Assembly (NCBI GenBank): GCA_963811585.1
Contig: CAWERR010000008.1
Location: 620,001-684,000, forward strand
Direction: 5' to 3'
Origin: JACDHG01 sp963811585
Lineage (GTDB): Bacteria > Actinomycetota > Actinomycetes > Propionibacteriales > Nocardioidaceae
Length of the DNA stretch: 64,000 nt
Positions 40,311-50,051 of this stretch are shown here, in pieces. A program made the translations under genes and the position numbers. The notes under the pieces were generated by a model. The model was not told the origin of the DNA and searched no databases. It saw nothing but the letters and a program-made list of their open reading frames with translations. The stretch's first letter is position 1; each line of letters starts with the position of its first letter.

Positions 40311-41401
40311 AGTCCCTGAAGTCAGCCGCCCTGTCGATGGCTGCCCCCGTGCTGGCGGCTCTGGTGGCCGGCCTGGTGACCACCATCGTCTTGTTGATGG
40401 CGGGTGACTCACCCGCTGACTTCTGGTCAACGATGCTCACCTGGCCCTCAGACCGCATCCAGATCAACATCATCAACGACGCCGCGGTTTTGTACCTGTC
40501 CGGACTGGCGGCGGCCATCGGCTTCCGGATGAACCTGTTCAACATCGGTGTCGAAGGCCAGTACCGCGTCGCGACGTTCGCAGCCGCAGTCTTCGCAGGA
40601 TGGGCGGTGCTCCCCGGCTACGTCAACACGGTCGCCACGATCCTGGTCGCCATGCTCGTGGGTGCCTTCTGGGCTGGCATCGCTGCTGTTCTGCGGGTGA
40701 CTCGCGGGGTCAGCGAGGTTATCTCGACCATCATGCTGAACGCGATCGCGGTGTCGATCGTCGCCTACTTGCTGCGCAGGACAGGAAAACAGAGGGGCCT
40801 GACCCAAGAGACTGACACCATCCCCGAGTCGAGCTGGGTGGGCGGCATTCAGCTGTTCCCAGATGCGCCCACCGAGATCTACGGGCTGGCGTTCCTGGCT
40901 GTCGTGGCCGGGATCGCCTATTCCGTGGTGCTCAACCGCACGCGGTTCGGCTTCGACCTCCGGGCGACTGGCCGTTCGCAGACGGCGGCGGTGGCGAGCG
41001 GCGTCAACGTCAAGCGCATGGTGATCTACTCAATGTTGCTGTCGGGCGCGGTGGCCGGTCTCATCGGTATGCCGAACCTTCTCGGTACGGCACATGCGTA
41101 CGGCTCGACGATCCAGCAGGGAATCGGGTTTGCCGGGATCGCAGTTGCGCTGCTGGGACGTAACCATCCACTGGGCATCGCGGTAGGCGCCCTGATCTTC
41201 GCCTACCTGAGCGAACAGGCAAACCCGCTCGGCATTGAGGCAGGCATCTCGCCAGAGATCATTGCGGTTACCCAGGGCGTCGTCGTGCTCTGCGTGGTCA
41301 TCGCCTACCAGATCGTGAGCCGCTATCGCGAAAAGGTCGAACAGCGAGAAGTGGCGGCGGCGCTGGCTGCGGCGCGCAAGGCGGAGGAGGTGCCCGCATG
41401 A
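40307..41401 (+). CDS. Nucleoside ABC transporter permease, first subunit
   Basis: Branched-chain/ribose-type permease (BPD_transp_2), 364 residues, uninterrupted. Membrane segments include PVLAALVAGLVTTIVLLMAG, LAAAIGFRMNLFNIGVEGQY, VATILVAMLVGAFWAGIAAV, VISTIMLNAIAVSIVAYLL, YGLAFLAVVAGIAYSVVLN and IAVALLGRNHPLGIAVGALI. The FNIGVEGQ motif and GIAVALLGRNHPLG region are typical of the NupP-type subunit. ATG 40307 overlaps the ATPase stop and its own stop overlaps the second permease start (ATGA twice), so the three are translationally coupled. The C-terminal AALAAARKAEEVPA tail is cytoplasmic. Confidence 0.9.
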
Positions 41402-42649
41402 GTGTCGTCGTAGATGTCGTCAGACCACCGGTAGCGAGCGCGCCCGGTCGACGCAACCGGCTCTACCTCTGGGTGCTGCTGGCCCTGGTCGCGATGTCAG
41501 CGACAAGGCTGATCACGGGAGCCGACGACATCACGTCGCCGGGCACGCTTCGGGCAGCCATGATCGCGGCCATCCCGATCGCCCTCGCGGGTCTGGGTGG
41601 TCTCTGGTCTGAACGTGCGGGAGTCGTCAACATCGGCCTCGAAGGCATGATGATCCTCGGGACGCTCGGTGCCGGGTACTTCTCGTATCACTACGGCGTC
41701 TGGGTCGGTTTGCTGGGGGCGGCTGCCTTCGGTGCGATCGGGGGGTCGCTCCACGCCCTGGCGACGGTCGTGTTCGGCGTCGACCACATCGTGTCCGGTG
41801 TGGCGATCAACATCATCGCTGCGGGCGTGGCCGGCTTCTTGGCCGAAGCAGTTCTTCACCGGTCTCCCAGGTGGCGGCCCGACCCAGTCACCCTCACTGG
41901 ACCGACCCACCACCATCACCATCCCCGGAGTTTCTGATTGGAGCGCTGACCTTGCGGCCAAGGACTGGTTCCTGATCTCGGACGCCGCGGCGCTCGTCAA
42001 CTCCCTGACTTCGGAGCTGTCCACCTACACGCTGTTCGCGCTCCTCCTCGTCTTCGGCACAGGTTGGCTGTTGTGGAAGACGGCGTTCGGGCTGCGGCTG
42101 CGCAGCTGCGGGGAGTCCCCGTCGGCCGCGGAGACCCTCGGCGTCAACGTCTACCGCTACAAGTTCATCGCGGTGACTGTTTCCGGTGCGCTGGCGGCCA
42201 TGGGCGGCGCTTACCTGTCCGTCGTCGCATCTTCGGGCTACCAGAACGGGCAGACAGGTGGGCGCGGCTACATCGGCCTGGCGGCCATGATCTTCGGCAA
42301 CTGGCGCCCGGGAGGGCTCCTCACGGGGTCACTGCTGTTCGGCTACACCGACGCGGCCCGCCTTCGCAGTGGCGGCGAGTCGGTCCACGCCCTGCTGTTC
42401 ATCGTCGCTATTGGGTTGATCGCGCTAGCGGCTTGGCAGTTGCGGCGGGGCGCGTCGATCGCGGCCGCGGCCTCGCTCGTGGTGGGTGCTTTGGCGGGCT
42501 ACTGGTATGCCACCACCGACACCATCCCCAGCGACTTCACCTCGATGACGCCGTACGTCATGACGCTGCTGGTGCTGGCCCTGGCGTCGCAGTCGCTGCG
42601 AATGCCCGCAGCCGACGGGCTGCCGTACAGACGCGGGGAGGCCGGGTAG
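41398..42649 (+). CDS. Nucleoside ABC transporter permease, second subunit
   Basis: Partner BPD_transp_2 permease of about 417 residues, NupQ-like. The N-terminal half contains LYLWVLLALVAMSATRLIT, AAMIAAIPIALAGLGGLWSE, RAGVVNIGLEGMMILGTLGA and GVDHIVSGVAINIIAAGVAG. One indel near 41852-41870 shifts the frame; the second half reads ITIPGVSDWSADLAAKDWFL, TLFALLLVFGTGWLLWKTAF, GLRLRSCGESPSAAETLGVN, GGRGYIGLAAMIFGNWRPGG. The NIGLEGMM motif pairs with the first subunit. Five bases separate its stop from the cytidine deaminase ATG. Confidence 0.88.
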
Positions 42650-42653
42650 GCCC

Positions 42654-43053
42654 ATGCCTGCCGACATCGACTGGGTGGCGCTGCAGGCTGCCGCGACCGA
42701 GGTCATGCGTCACGCGTATGCGCCGTACTCGAACTTTTCCGGTCGGGGTCGCGGGGCTGGTCGACGACGGCAGGGTCGTCGTCGGCTGCAACGTCGAGAA
42801 CGCCGCGTACGGCGTCGGCCTCTGCGCCGAGTGCGGCATGGTCTCCGCGCTGCACGCGACTGGAGGCGGTCGGCTGGTGGCCGTCGTCTGCGTCGATCGG
42901 CAGGGCAACATCTTGATGCCGTGCGGCCGGTGCCGGCAGCTGCTGTGGGAGAACGGTGGACCGCAGTGTCTGATCGCCACCGTCAGCGGGGTGCGGGAGA
43001 TGAGTGAGGTGCTGCCCGACGCGTTCGGGCCGGACGACCTGACGAGCCGGTGA
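42654..43053 (+). CDS. cdd: Cytidine deaminase
   Basis: Deaminates (deoxy)cytidine to (deoxy)uridine. About 132 residues, the small homotetrameric class. It starts MPADIDWVALQAAATEVMRH and shows HAYAPYSNF, then after one extra T in a T-run near 42740 the active site: NVENAAYGVGLCAECGMVSA (zinc cysteine and catalytic glutamate in CAE) and ILMPCGRCRQLLWENGG (PCxxC zinc ligands). The stop overlaps the GTG of the next gene by three bases. Placed directly behind the nucleoside importer, it acts on imported cytidine and feeds the phosphorylase step. Confidence 0.93.
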
Positions 43054-44257
43054 GCACGCGGCCGCTCAGTCGGCTCGACTTCGACGATCCCGACGTTCGT
43101 CGCCGACCCGTATGCCGTCTTCGGTGACGAACGTGACCGGGCTCCCGTCGCGTGGCACGAGCCAAGCGAGACCTGGCTGGTCGTCAGCCATGCCGGCTGC
43201 GCCCAGGCGCTGCGGGACCGCCGCTTCGGCCGCATCTGGCGTGACCGGCAGCCCGCCGACGTTTTCGAGCCGTTCAACCTGCTGCACCGCAACCAGATGA
43301 TGGAGAACGAGCCGCCTAACCACTCTCGACTTCGCCGCAAGGTGTCGGCCGCGTTCGCCCGTGGTCACATCGAGCGGATGCGGCCGCGGGTGCAGGCGAT
43401 CGGGCGTGGGCTGCTGGACCACATCGACGCGACAGCCTTTCGACGTGCTCGCCGATTTCGCCGAGCCGCTGCCGGTGCTGGTGATCGCCGAGCTGCTCGG
43501 TGCACCTGCCGACGACGCGCCGCTTGTTCCGGACGTGGTCGCAGGCCATCGTGCGGATGTACGAGCCGGTGCTGTCCGACGAAACGGAGGACGCGGCGCT
43601 GCGGGCGAGCGCGGAGTTCGCGGACTACATGCGGGAGCTGATCGGCCGAGCGACGTACGGCGCCAGGCGACGACCTGCTCAGCGACCTGCTGCGCGCGCA
43701 GGAGGGCGACGACGGACTCACCGACGACGAGGTGCTGGCATCGGCGATCCTGCTGCTGAACGCCGGCCACGAGGCGTCAGTGAACGTGTTCGGCAACGGG
43801 CTCGTTGCCCTGCTCCGGAAGCCCGTTGAGTGGCGGCGGCTCGTGGACGGCGAGGTCGACGCATCCACGGCCGTCGAGGAGATGCTGCGCTACGACTCCG
43901 CGCTGCAGCTGTTCGAGCGGACGGCCACGACCGACGTCGAGGTCGGCGACGTCGACGGTTGCCACCGGCGAGAAGGTCGCCGTGCTGCTGGGCTCGGCGA
44001 ACCGCGATCCGAGCGTGTTCGACCGGCCGGACCTGCTGGACGTCGGGCGCGACCCCAACCCGCACCTGGCGTTCGGCGCCGGGCTGCACTTCTGTCTCGG
44101 GGCGCCGCTGGCGCGGGTCGAGCTGGCCGAGTCGTTGCGGGTGCTCGCGTCGACGTACCCGATGCTGAGCCTGGCTGGGGAGCCGGTGCGGCGGCCGACG
44201 TTCGTGCTCCGGGGGTTCCGAGAAGTCCCCGTCTTCGCCGGCGCAGCAGAGCGATAG
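43050..44257 (+). CDS. Cytochrome P450
   Basis: Soluble bacterial P450 of about 400 residues. The heme-binding loop is HLAFGAGLHFCLGAPLARVE with the axial cysteine, the K-helix ExxR is in VEEMLRYDSALQLFERTA, and the I-helix is ILLLNAGHEASVNVFGNGLV. In that I-helix the usual acid-threonine pair is Glu-Ala followed by Ser, so the oxygen-activating Thr is absent. The N-terminal part has DPYAVFGDERDRAPVAWHE and HRNQMMENEPPNHSRLRRKV (C-helix heme propionate region). GTG 43050 overlaps cdd (GTGA), so expression is tied to the nucleoside operon. No ferredoxin partner gene adjoins it. Indels near 43090, 43440, 43535, 43668 and 43965. Substrate unknown. Confidence 0.88.
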
Positions 44258-44266
44258 GTTGACGCC

Positions 44267-45560
<1,294 letters not shown>

Positions 45561-45587
45561 CGGCCCCGACCGGATTCGCCGATGCGG

Positions 45588-46101
45588 TCATGACCGCTGG
45601 ACTCGTCGACGCTCGGACTCGGCGAACCTCGCTGGTGCCGGCGAGGAGGGTGAGGGTCTCGGCGACCAGGGCGGGCTTGCGCTGCGTACGCCGTCCGATC
45701 TCGACGTCGACCGTCACGTGCGGGTCACCTGGATCCGGCCGCGACCGGCGTCACGGCGAGCGAGCTCGACGCCGGCGCGGACCCGGCTGCCGACGGGACG
45801 GGCAGCGGGAAGCGGACCTTGTCGGAGCCGTAGTTGATCTTGGCCGCCCAGCCGGCGTAGTCGAGCAGCGTCGCTGACCAGGACCGGGACAGGCACAGGG
45901 TCAGGTAGCCGTGCGCGATGGTCGCGCCGAACGGCCCGGAGGCCGCCCGCGTCAGGGTCGACGTGGATCCACTGGTGGTCGCCGGTCGCGTCGGCGAAGG
46001 TGTCGATGCGCTCCTGGTCGACCAGCAGCCAGTCGCTGTAGCCGAGATGCTCGCCGACGGCGGCCTCGAGCTCGGCGCGGGTCGCGAAGCGTGCGTGGCA
46101 T
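45588..46101 (-). CDS. MaoC-family dehydratase (hot-dog fold)
   Basis: About 165-170 residues. Single hot-dog enoyl-CoA hydratase domain: FATRAELEAAVGEHLGYSDW, ERIDTFADATGDHQWIHVDP (hydratase motif with catalytic D and H), then after breaks GPFGATIAHGYLTL and LDYAGWAAKINYGSDKVRFP. It likely hydrates a medium- or short-chain enoyl-CoA, or acts as a dehydratase with the FabG-type reductase immediately upstream. ATG 46101 lies 9 bases after that gene. Frame breaks near 46088, 45960, 45905, 45875 and 45745-45770. The 3' end is uncertain; TGA 45588 is the best candidate. The pair is on the strand opposite to the nucleoside genes. Confidence 0.75.
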
Positions 46102-46110
46102 CGGCGTGGC

Positions 46111-46878
46111 TCAGCCCCGCGGACCGCCGGCGACGTACAGCACCTGGCCGGAGACGAACGACGCGCCCTCACTGACGAAGAACGACACGGCATGGGCGAT
46201 GTCGTCGGGCGTGCCGACCCGCGGGACCGGCGTCTCGGCGGCGCGGGCCGCCTGGAACTCCTCGAAGCTGACGCCCATGCCGCTCGGCGGTCGCCGCGGT
46301 CATCTCGGTGACGATGAAGCCGGGCGCGATCGCGTTGGCCGTGACCCCGAACTTGCCGAGCTCGATCGCAGCGTCTTGGTGAAGCCCTGCATGCCGGCCT
46401 TGGCGGCGGCGTAGTTGGCCTGACCGCGGTTGCCGAGCGCCGACGTGCTCGACAGGTTGACGATCCGGCCCCAGCCGGCCTCGATCATGTGCGCCTGCGC
46501 GGCCCGGCTCATCAGGAAGGCGCCGCGCAGGTGGACGCGCGATGCACGCGTGTCCCAGTCGTCCTCGGTCATCTTGAACAGCAGGTTGTCGCGGGTGATG
46601 CCGGCGTTGTTGACGAGCACGGTCGGCGGGCCGAGCTCGTCGGCGACCCGAGCCGACCGCGGCGTCGACGGCGTCGGCGTCGGCCACGTCGACGCCGACG
46701 GCGAGCGCGCGGCCGCCGGCGTCGTCGATCGAGTCCACGGTCGTCGGCGCAGGCGGCCTCGTCGAGGTCGAGCACGGCGACGGCGAACCCGTCGCGGCTG
46801 AGCCGTCGCGCGACGGCGGCGCCGATGCCGCGGGCCGCTCCGGTGACGATGGCGACGCGGTTGTCGCTGGCTGTTCAT
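46111..46878 (-). CDS. 3-oxoacyl-(ACP) reductase-type short-chain dehydrogenase (FabG-like)
   Basis: NAD(P)H-dependent SDR of about 255 residues. After joining frames the sequence reads VAIVTGAARGIGAAVARRLS (cofactor glycine motif), AVAVLDLDEAACAD, PTVLVNNAGITRDNLLFKMT, GRIVNLSSTSALGNRGQANY with the catalytic Ser-Tyr-Lys in NLSS and NYAAAKAGMQGF, and NAIAPGFIVTEMT. It ends GQVLYVAGGPRG. ATG 46878 begins MNSQ; indels near 46820, 46745, 46655, 46540, 46365 and 46285. With the MaoC gene it forms a two-gene fatty-acid-type operon. FabG4-like roles in acyl-CoA metabolism are possible; the exact substrate is not readable. Confidence 0.85.
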
Positions 46879-46926
46879 CGGTGGCCTCTCTCGAGAGCGG
46901 TGCAGGTCACCTGGGAGGATAGCCGG

Positions 46927-48019
46927 ATGCATCAGGCCACCGACCGCCGCTTCGTCGACGCGCCCGAAGGCCCTGCTCCACGACCACCTCGACGGCGGCG
47001 TCCGCGCCGAGACCATCCTCGAGCATCGCCGACCAGGTCGGCCACGACCTGCCGGCAGCGACTGCCGACGAGCTCGACCAGTGGTTCATCGACGCGGCCA
47101 ACTCCGGCAGCCTGGTGCGCTATCTCGAGACGTTCGAGCACACCGTCGCCGTGATGCAGCGCGCCGAGGACCTGCGCCGGGTTGCTGCCGAGTGCGTCGA
47201 GGACCTCGCCGCCGACGGCGTCGTGTACGCCGAGGTGCGCTACGCGCCCGAGCAGCACCTCACGGCCGGCCTGACCCTCGACGAGGTGGTCGAGGCGGTG
47301 CAGGCCGGCTTCGACGAGGGCACGCGCCGGCGCAGCCGCCACGGGCAGCGCGATCGTCGTACGGCAGATCGTCACCGCGATGCGCCACGCGGCCAACTCG
47401 CGGGAGATCGCCGAGCTCGCGGTGCGGCACCGCGACGCGGCGTCTGCGGCTTCGACATCGCCGGCGCCGAGATCGGCTTCCCTCCCACCCGGCACCTCAA
47501 CGCGTTCGAGTACCTGCAGCGGGAGAACGCCCACTTCACGATCCACGCCGGCGAGGCGTTCGGGCTGCCGTCGATCTGGGAGGCGCTGCAGTGGTGCGGC
47601 GCCGAGCGGCTCGGCCACGGCGTCCGCATCGTCGACGACATCGACGATCGACGACGGCGCGGCCGCAAGCTCGGCCGGCTGTCGGCGTACGTCCGCGACC
47701 GCCGGGTGCCGCTCGAGATGTGCCCGTCGTCCAACCTGCAGACCGGTGCCGCCGACGTCGATCGCCGAGCACCCGATCGGGCTGCTCACCGCGGATGCGC
47801 TTCCGGGTCACGGTCAACACCGACAACCGGCTGATGAGCGGCACCACGATGAGCCGCGAGATGGAGCTGCTGGCCGAAGCGTTCGGCTACGACCTCGACG
47901 ACATGCGCTGGTTCACCGTCAACGCGATGAAGAGCGCGTTCCTGCCGTTCGACGAGCGGCTCGACCTGATCGAGCGCGTCGTCAAGCCCGGGTACGCCGC
48001 CCTGACCATCCCGCGCTAG
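46927..48019 (+). CDS. add: Adenosine deaminase
   Basis: Converts (deoxy)adenosine to (deoxy)inosine, the entry step for purine nucleosides before phosphorolysis. About 360 residues. The metal motif is ALLHDHLDGGVRAETILE (HxH; interrupted by an indel near 46970), then RYAPEQHLTAGLTLDEVVEA, FDIAGAEIGFPPTRHLNAFE, FTIHAGEAFGLPSIWEALQW (HAGE), ERLGHGVRIVDDI, PLEMCPSSNLQTGA and RVTVNTDNRLMSGTTMSREM (TDNR). Indels near 46970, 47022, 47330, 47440, 47645-47665, 47757 and 47800. ATG 46927 is divergent from fabG with a 48-base gap. Its TAG overlaps the converging GNAT stop by three bases. Confidence 0.92.
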
Positions 48020-48822
48020 CTACCCGGGCTAGGGACGGCGAGCGTCCACGACCCGGCGGCAGCGACGAAACCTAGCCGGGCATACAGCGCCGCCGCTCGC
48101 TCGTTGTCGTGGCTGACCACCAAGGAGACCGACGGGAGGCGGGCGACCGTTGCGGCGCGCAGCACGGCGTCGAGCAGGGTGCGGCCTACACCGCTGACAG
48201 GCGATGTCGGGTCCCGAAACATGTCGAGGACCCAGGGTCCCCCGTCCGGGGCCACACCGGGGCGGTCGACGAGGATGCAGGCGCCGACGATCTGGCCCTC
48301 GTGCAGGGCAAGCCGGGACTGTTCGAGCACCGGGCCTAGCAGCTCGCCGCGTGCGATGGCGGACATCTCGGCGACGGCTGCCTCGACGTTCGAGTTTGAA
48401 TGGTCAGGGTGGCTCGACGGGTATGCCGCGAAGCTCATCTGCCCCAGACGATCGGCGTGGCGCTCCACCTGACGGCCCGACAGCGGCTCGATCCGTAGCT
48501 GGGGAGCTTCGGGGACGGCGACAAGCTCCTGCAGATCGTGGCTCATCGGATAGGCGTGCCGGAGGGTCTGCGCGCCAGCCGACTGCAGGGCGGTGACTAA
48601 CTCCTGGTCGGAGGTCGAGAACGCCCAGCCGGCGAACGCGTCGAGCGCCGTGGCGGAGGCATCCTTCACAGGTACGTCGGAGGGCCGCCACACGCCGTCT
48701 GCCCAAGGTCGACCGCTGCGAGTACTCGTGGCTGGGGTGTAGACGAGCATGGTGCGGCCGGCCTCGTCGGTCAGCGCCGTACGGTCGGGCCAGTCGGCGT
48801 GCGGGTCATCCAGCTCACTCAC
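48016..48822 (-). CDS. GNAT-family acetyltransferase-like protein
   Basis: 268 residues, frame intact. The C-terminal half is a GNAT fold: ALHEGQIVGACILVDRPGVA, PWVLDMFRDPTSPVSGVGRT (acetyl-CoA loop SGVGRT) and SLVVSHDNERAAALYARLGF. The N-terminal 110 residues (SELDDPHADWPDRTALTDEA, FAGWAFSTSDQELVTALQSA) may form a second, degenerate GNAT-like domain. Substrate unknown. ATG 48822 lies about 30 bases from the beginning of the 22-bp repeat arrays, so those arrays form its upstream region. It ends converging on add. Confidence 0.72.
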   Translation of the reverse strand: MSELDDPHADWPDRTALTDEAGRTMLVYTPATSTRSGRPWADGVWRPSDVPVKDASATALDAFAGWAFSTSDQELVTALQSAGAQTLRHAYPMSHDLQELVAVPEAPQLRIEPLSGRQVERHADRLGQMSFAAYPSSHPDHSNSNVEAAVAEMSAIARGELLGPVLEQSRLALHEGQIVGACILVDRPGVAPDGGPWVLDMFRDPTSPVSGVGRTLLDAVLRAATVARLPSVSLVVSHDNERAAALYARLGFVAAAGSWTLAVPSPGS

Positions 48823-48852
48823 AGGCCTAGTCTGCCCACTCCTCTGCCGACT

Positions 48853-48992
48853 GGTCAGGTATGCCGGGTCGAGTGGTCAGGTATGCCGGGTCGAGTGGTC
48901 AGGTATGCCGGGTCGAGTGGTCAGGTATGCCGGGTCGAGTGGTCAGGTATGCCGGGTCGAGTGGTCAGGTATGCCGGGTCGAGTGGTCAGGT
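48853..48992. repeat. 22-bp tandem repeat array A, six full units plus a partial
   Basis: Perfect units start at 48853, 48875, 48897, 48919, 48941 and 48963, with a partial copy at 48985. Each begins GGTCAGGTATGCC and ends GGGTCGAGT. The units are contiguous with no spacers. The array lies between the stop of the short aldehyde dehydrogenase gene and the start of the GNAT gene, both on the minus strand. Its reverse complement matches array B units at 17 of 22 positions, so the arrays form a large imperfect inverted repeat. Identity between units suggests recent expansion. Confidence 0.92.
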
Positions 48993-49009
48993 ACCAGTCG
49001 ACGGTCATA

Positions 49010-49156
49010 GTGACCAGTCGACGGTGCATACGTGACCAGTCGACGGTGCATACGTGACCAGTCGACGGTGCATGGGTGACCAGTCGACGGTGCATACGTG
49101 ACCAGTCGACGGTGCATACGTGACCAGTCGACGGTGCATACGTGACCAGTCGACGG
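49010..49156. repeat. 22-bp tandem repeat array B, six full units plus partial ends
   Basis: Units start at 49010, 49032, 49054, 49076, 49098 and 49120, with a partial copy from 49142 and a degenerate one before 49010. Each contains GTGACCAGTCGACGG then TGCATAC, with one variant (CATGG instead of CATAC) at the end of the third unit. TCGA and TGCA palindromes occur in every unit. Related to array A in reverse orientation and, through TGACC-N-GTC, to the array at 6298-6412. It ends about 2 bases beyond the aldehyde dehydrogenase stop. Role unknown. Confidence 0.92.
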
Positions 49157-49157
49157 G

Positions 49158-50051
49158 TCAGACGCCGATCGGGTGCCACACCGTCTTGGTTTCGAGGAAC
49201 TGGGTGAGGCGGCCGAGGCCCGGGTCGGCGGTCCAGTCCGGCTCGGTGGGCGGCGCCCGACGCACCCGCTTGAGGTTGTCGACCGCGGCCACCTCAAGCT
49301 CGACGGCATGCTCGGTGTCGCCCGCGGCCCCGGTCAGGTCGATGCCGTTGATGTCCATATGCGAGGCGAGCGTCGGGGCGGTATCGCCCACCGACCCGGT
49401 GAGCATGTTGACGACGCCGCCCGGCACGTCGGAGGTGGCAAGCACCTCCGACAGCGTGATCGCCGGCAACGGCCGGTCATGCGACGAGGCGACGACGACC
49501 GTGTTTCCGCTGACGATGACCGGCGCGACCACCGAGACGAGGCCAAGCAGGGATGACTTCTGCGGGGCGAGGACTGCGACGACGCCTGTCGGCTCTGGCA
49601 CGGAGAAGTCGAAGTACGGTCCGGCGACCGGGTTGGTGCCGCCGACGACCTGTGCCAGCTTGTCGGCCCAGCCGGCGTACCAGACGAGCCGGTCGATCGC
49701 GGCGCTGACGACACGCTTCGCGCGAGGCCGGGTGAGCCCTTCACCGGCGACGACTTCGTCGACGAACTGGTCGCTGCGGCCCTCCATGACTTCGGCCACC
49801 CGGTAGAGAACCTGACCACGGTTGTACGCGGTCGTGGTCGACCAGCCACCGAACGCCTTGCGAGCCGCCTGGACGGCGTCGCGCGCGTCTTTGCGCGACG
49901 CGGCGGCGGCGTTGGCGAGGAACCGCCCGCGGTGGTCGTTGACGACATACGAGCGACCGCTCTCGCTGCGAGGGAACTTGCCACCCACGTAGAGCTTGTA
50001 GGTCTTGCGGACGTGGAGACGGCCTGCAGACGCGGCGCTGTCAGTGGGCAA
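49158..50051 (-). CDS. Short aldehyde dehydrogenase-like protein lacking the catalytic domain
   Basis: 297 residues, frame intact, about 60 percent of a normal ALDH. The N-terminal part follows the ALDH fold (YKLYVGGKFPRSESGRSYVV, ARDAVQAARKAFGGWSTTTA, VWYAGWADKLAQVVGGTNPV, VPEPTGVVAVLAPQKSSLLG, GNTVVVASSHDRPLPAITLS). The usual PWNFP is PQKSS, the FTGS motif is LTGA, the ELGGK glutamate motif is missing and there is no cysteine nucleophile region. It is therefore probably non-catalytic, perhaps a partner subunit. ATG 50051 overlaps the upstream full-length ALDH gene by 11 bases. It ends ETKTVWHPIGV. Paired long and short ALDH genes behind deoC look like a fixed arrangement rather than a random truncation. 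Confidence 0.8.
   Translation of the reverse strand: MPTDSAASAGRLHVRKTYKLYVGGKFPRSESGRSYVVNDHRGRFLANAAAASRKDARDAVQAARKAFGGWSTTTAYNRGQVLYRVAEVMEGRSDQFVDEVVAGEGLTRPRAKRVVSAAIDRLVWYAGWADKLAQVVGGTNPVAGPYFDFSVPEPTGVVAVLAPQKSSLLGLVSVVAPVIVSGNTVVVASSHDRPLPAITLSEVLATSDVPGGVVNMLTGSVGDTAPTLASHMDINGIDLTGAAGDTEHAVELEVAAVDNLKRVRRAPPTEPDWTADPGLGRLTQFLETKTVWHPIGV

Noticed and set aside
48853..49156. CRISPR array
   Set aside because: Units are contiguous with a 22-base period and no unique spacers, and there are no cas genes.
48749..49309. Repetitive peptides readable through the 22-bp arrays on both strands
   Set aside because: A 22-bp unit is not a multiple of three, so the frame cycles through three phases, and there is no Shine-Dalgarno or family match. 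The DNA repeat explains the pattern.
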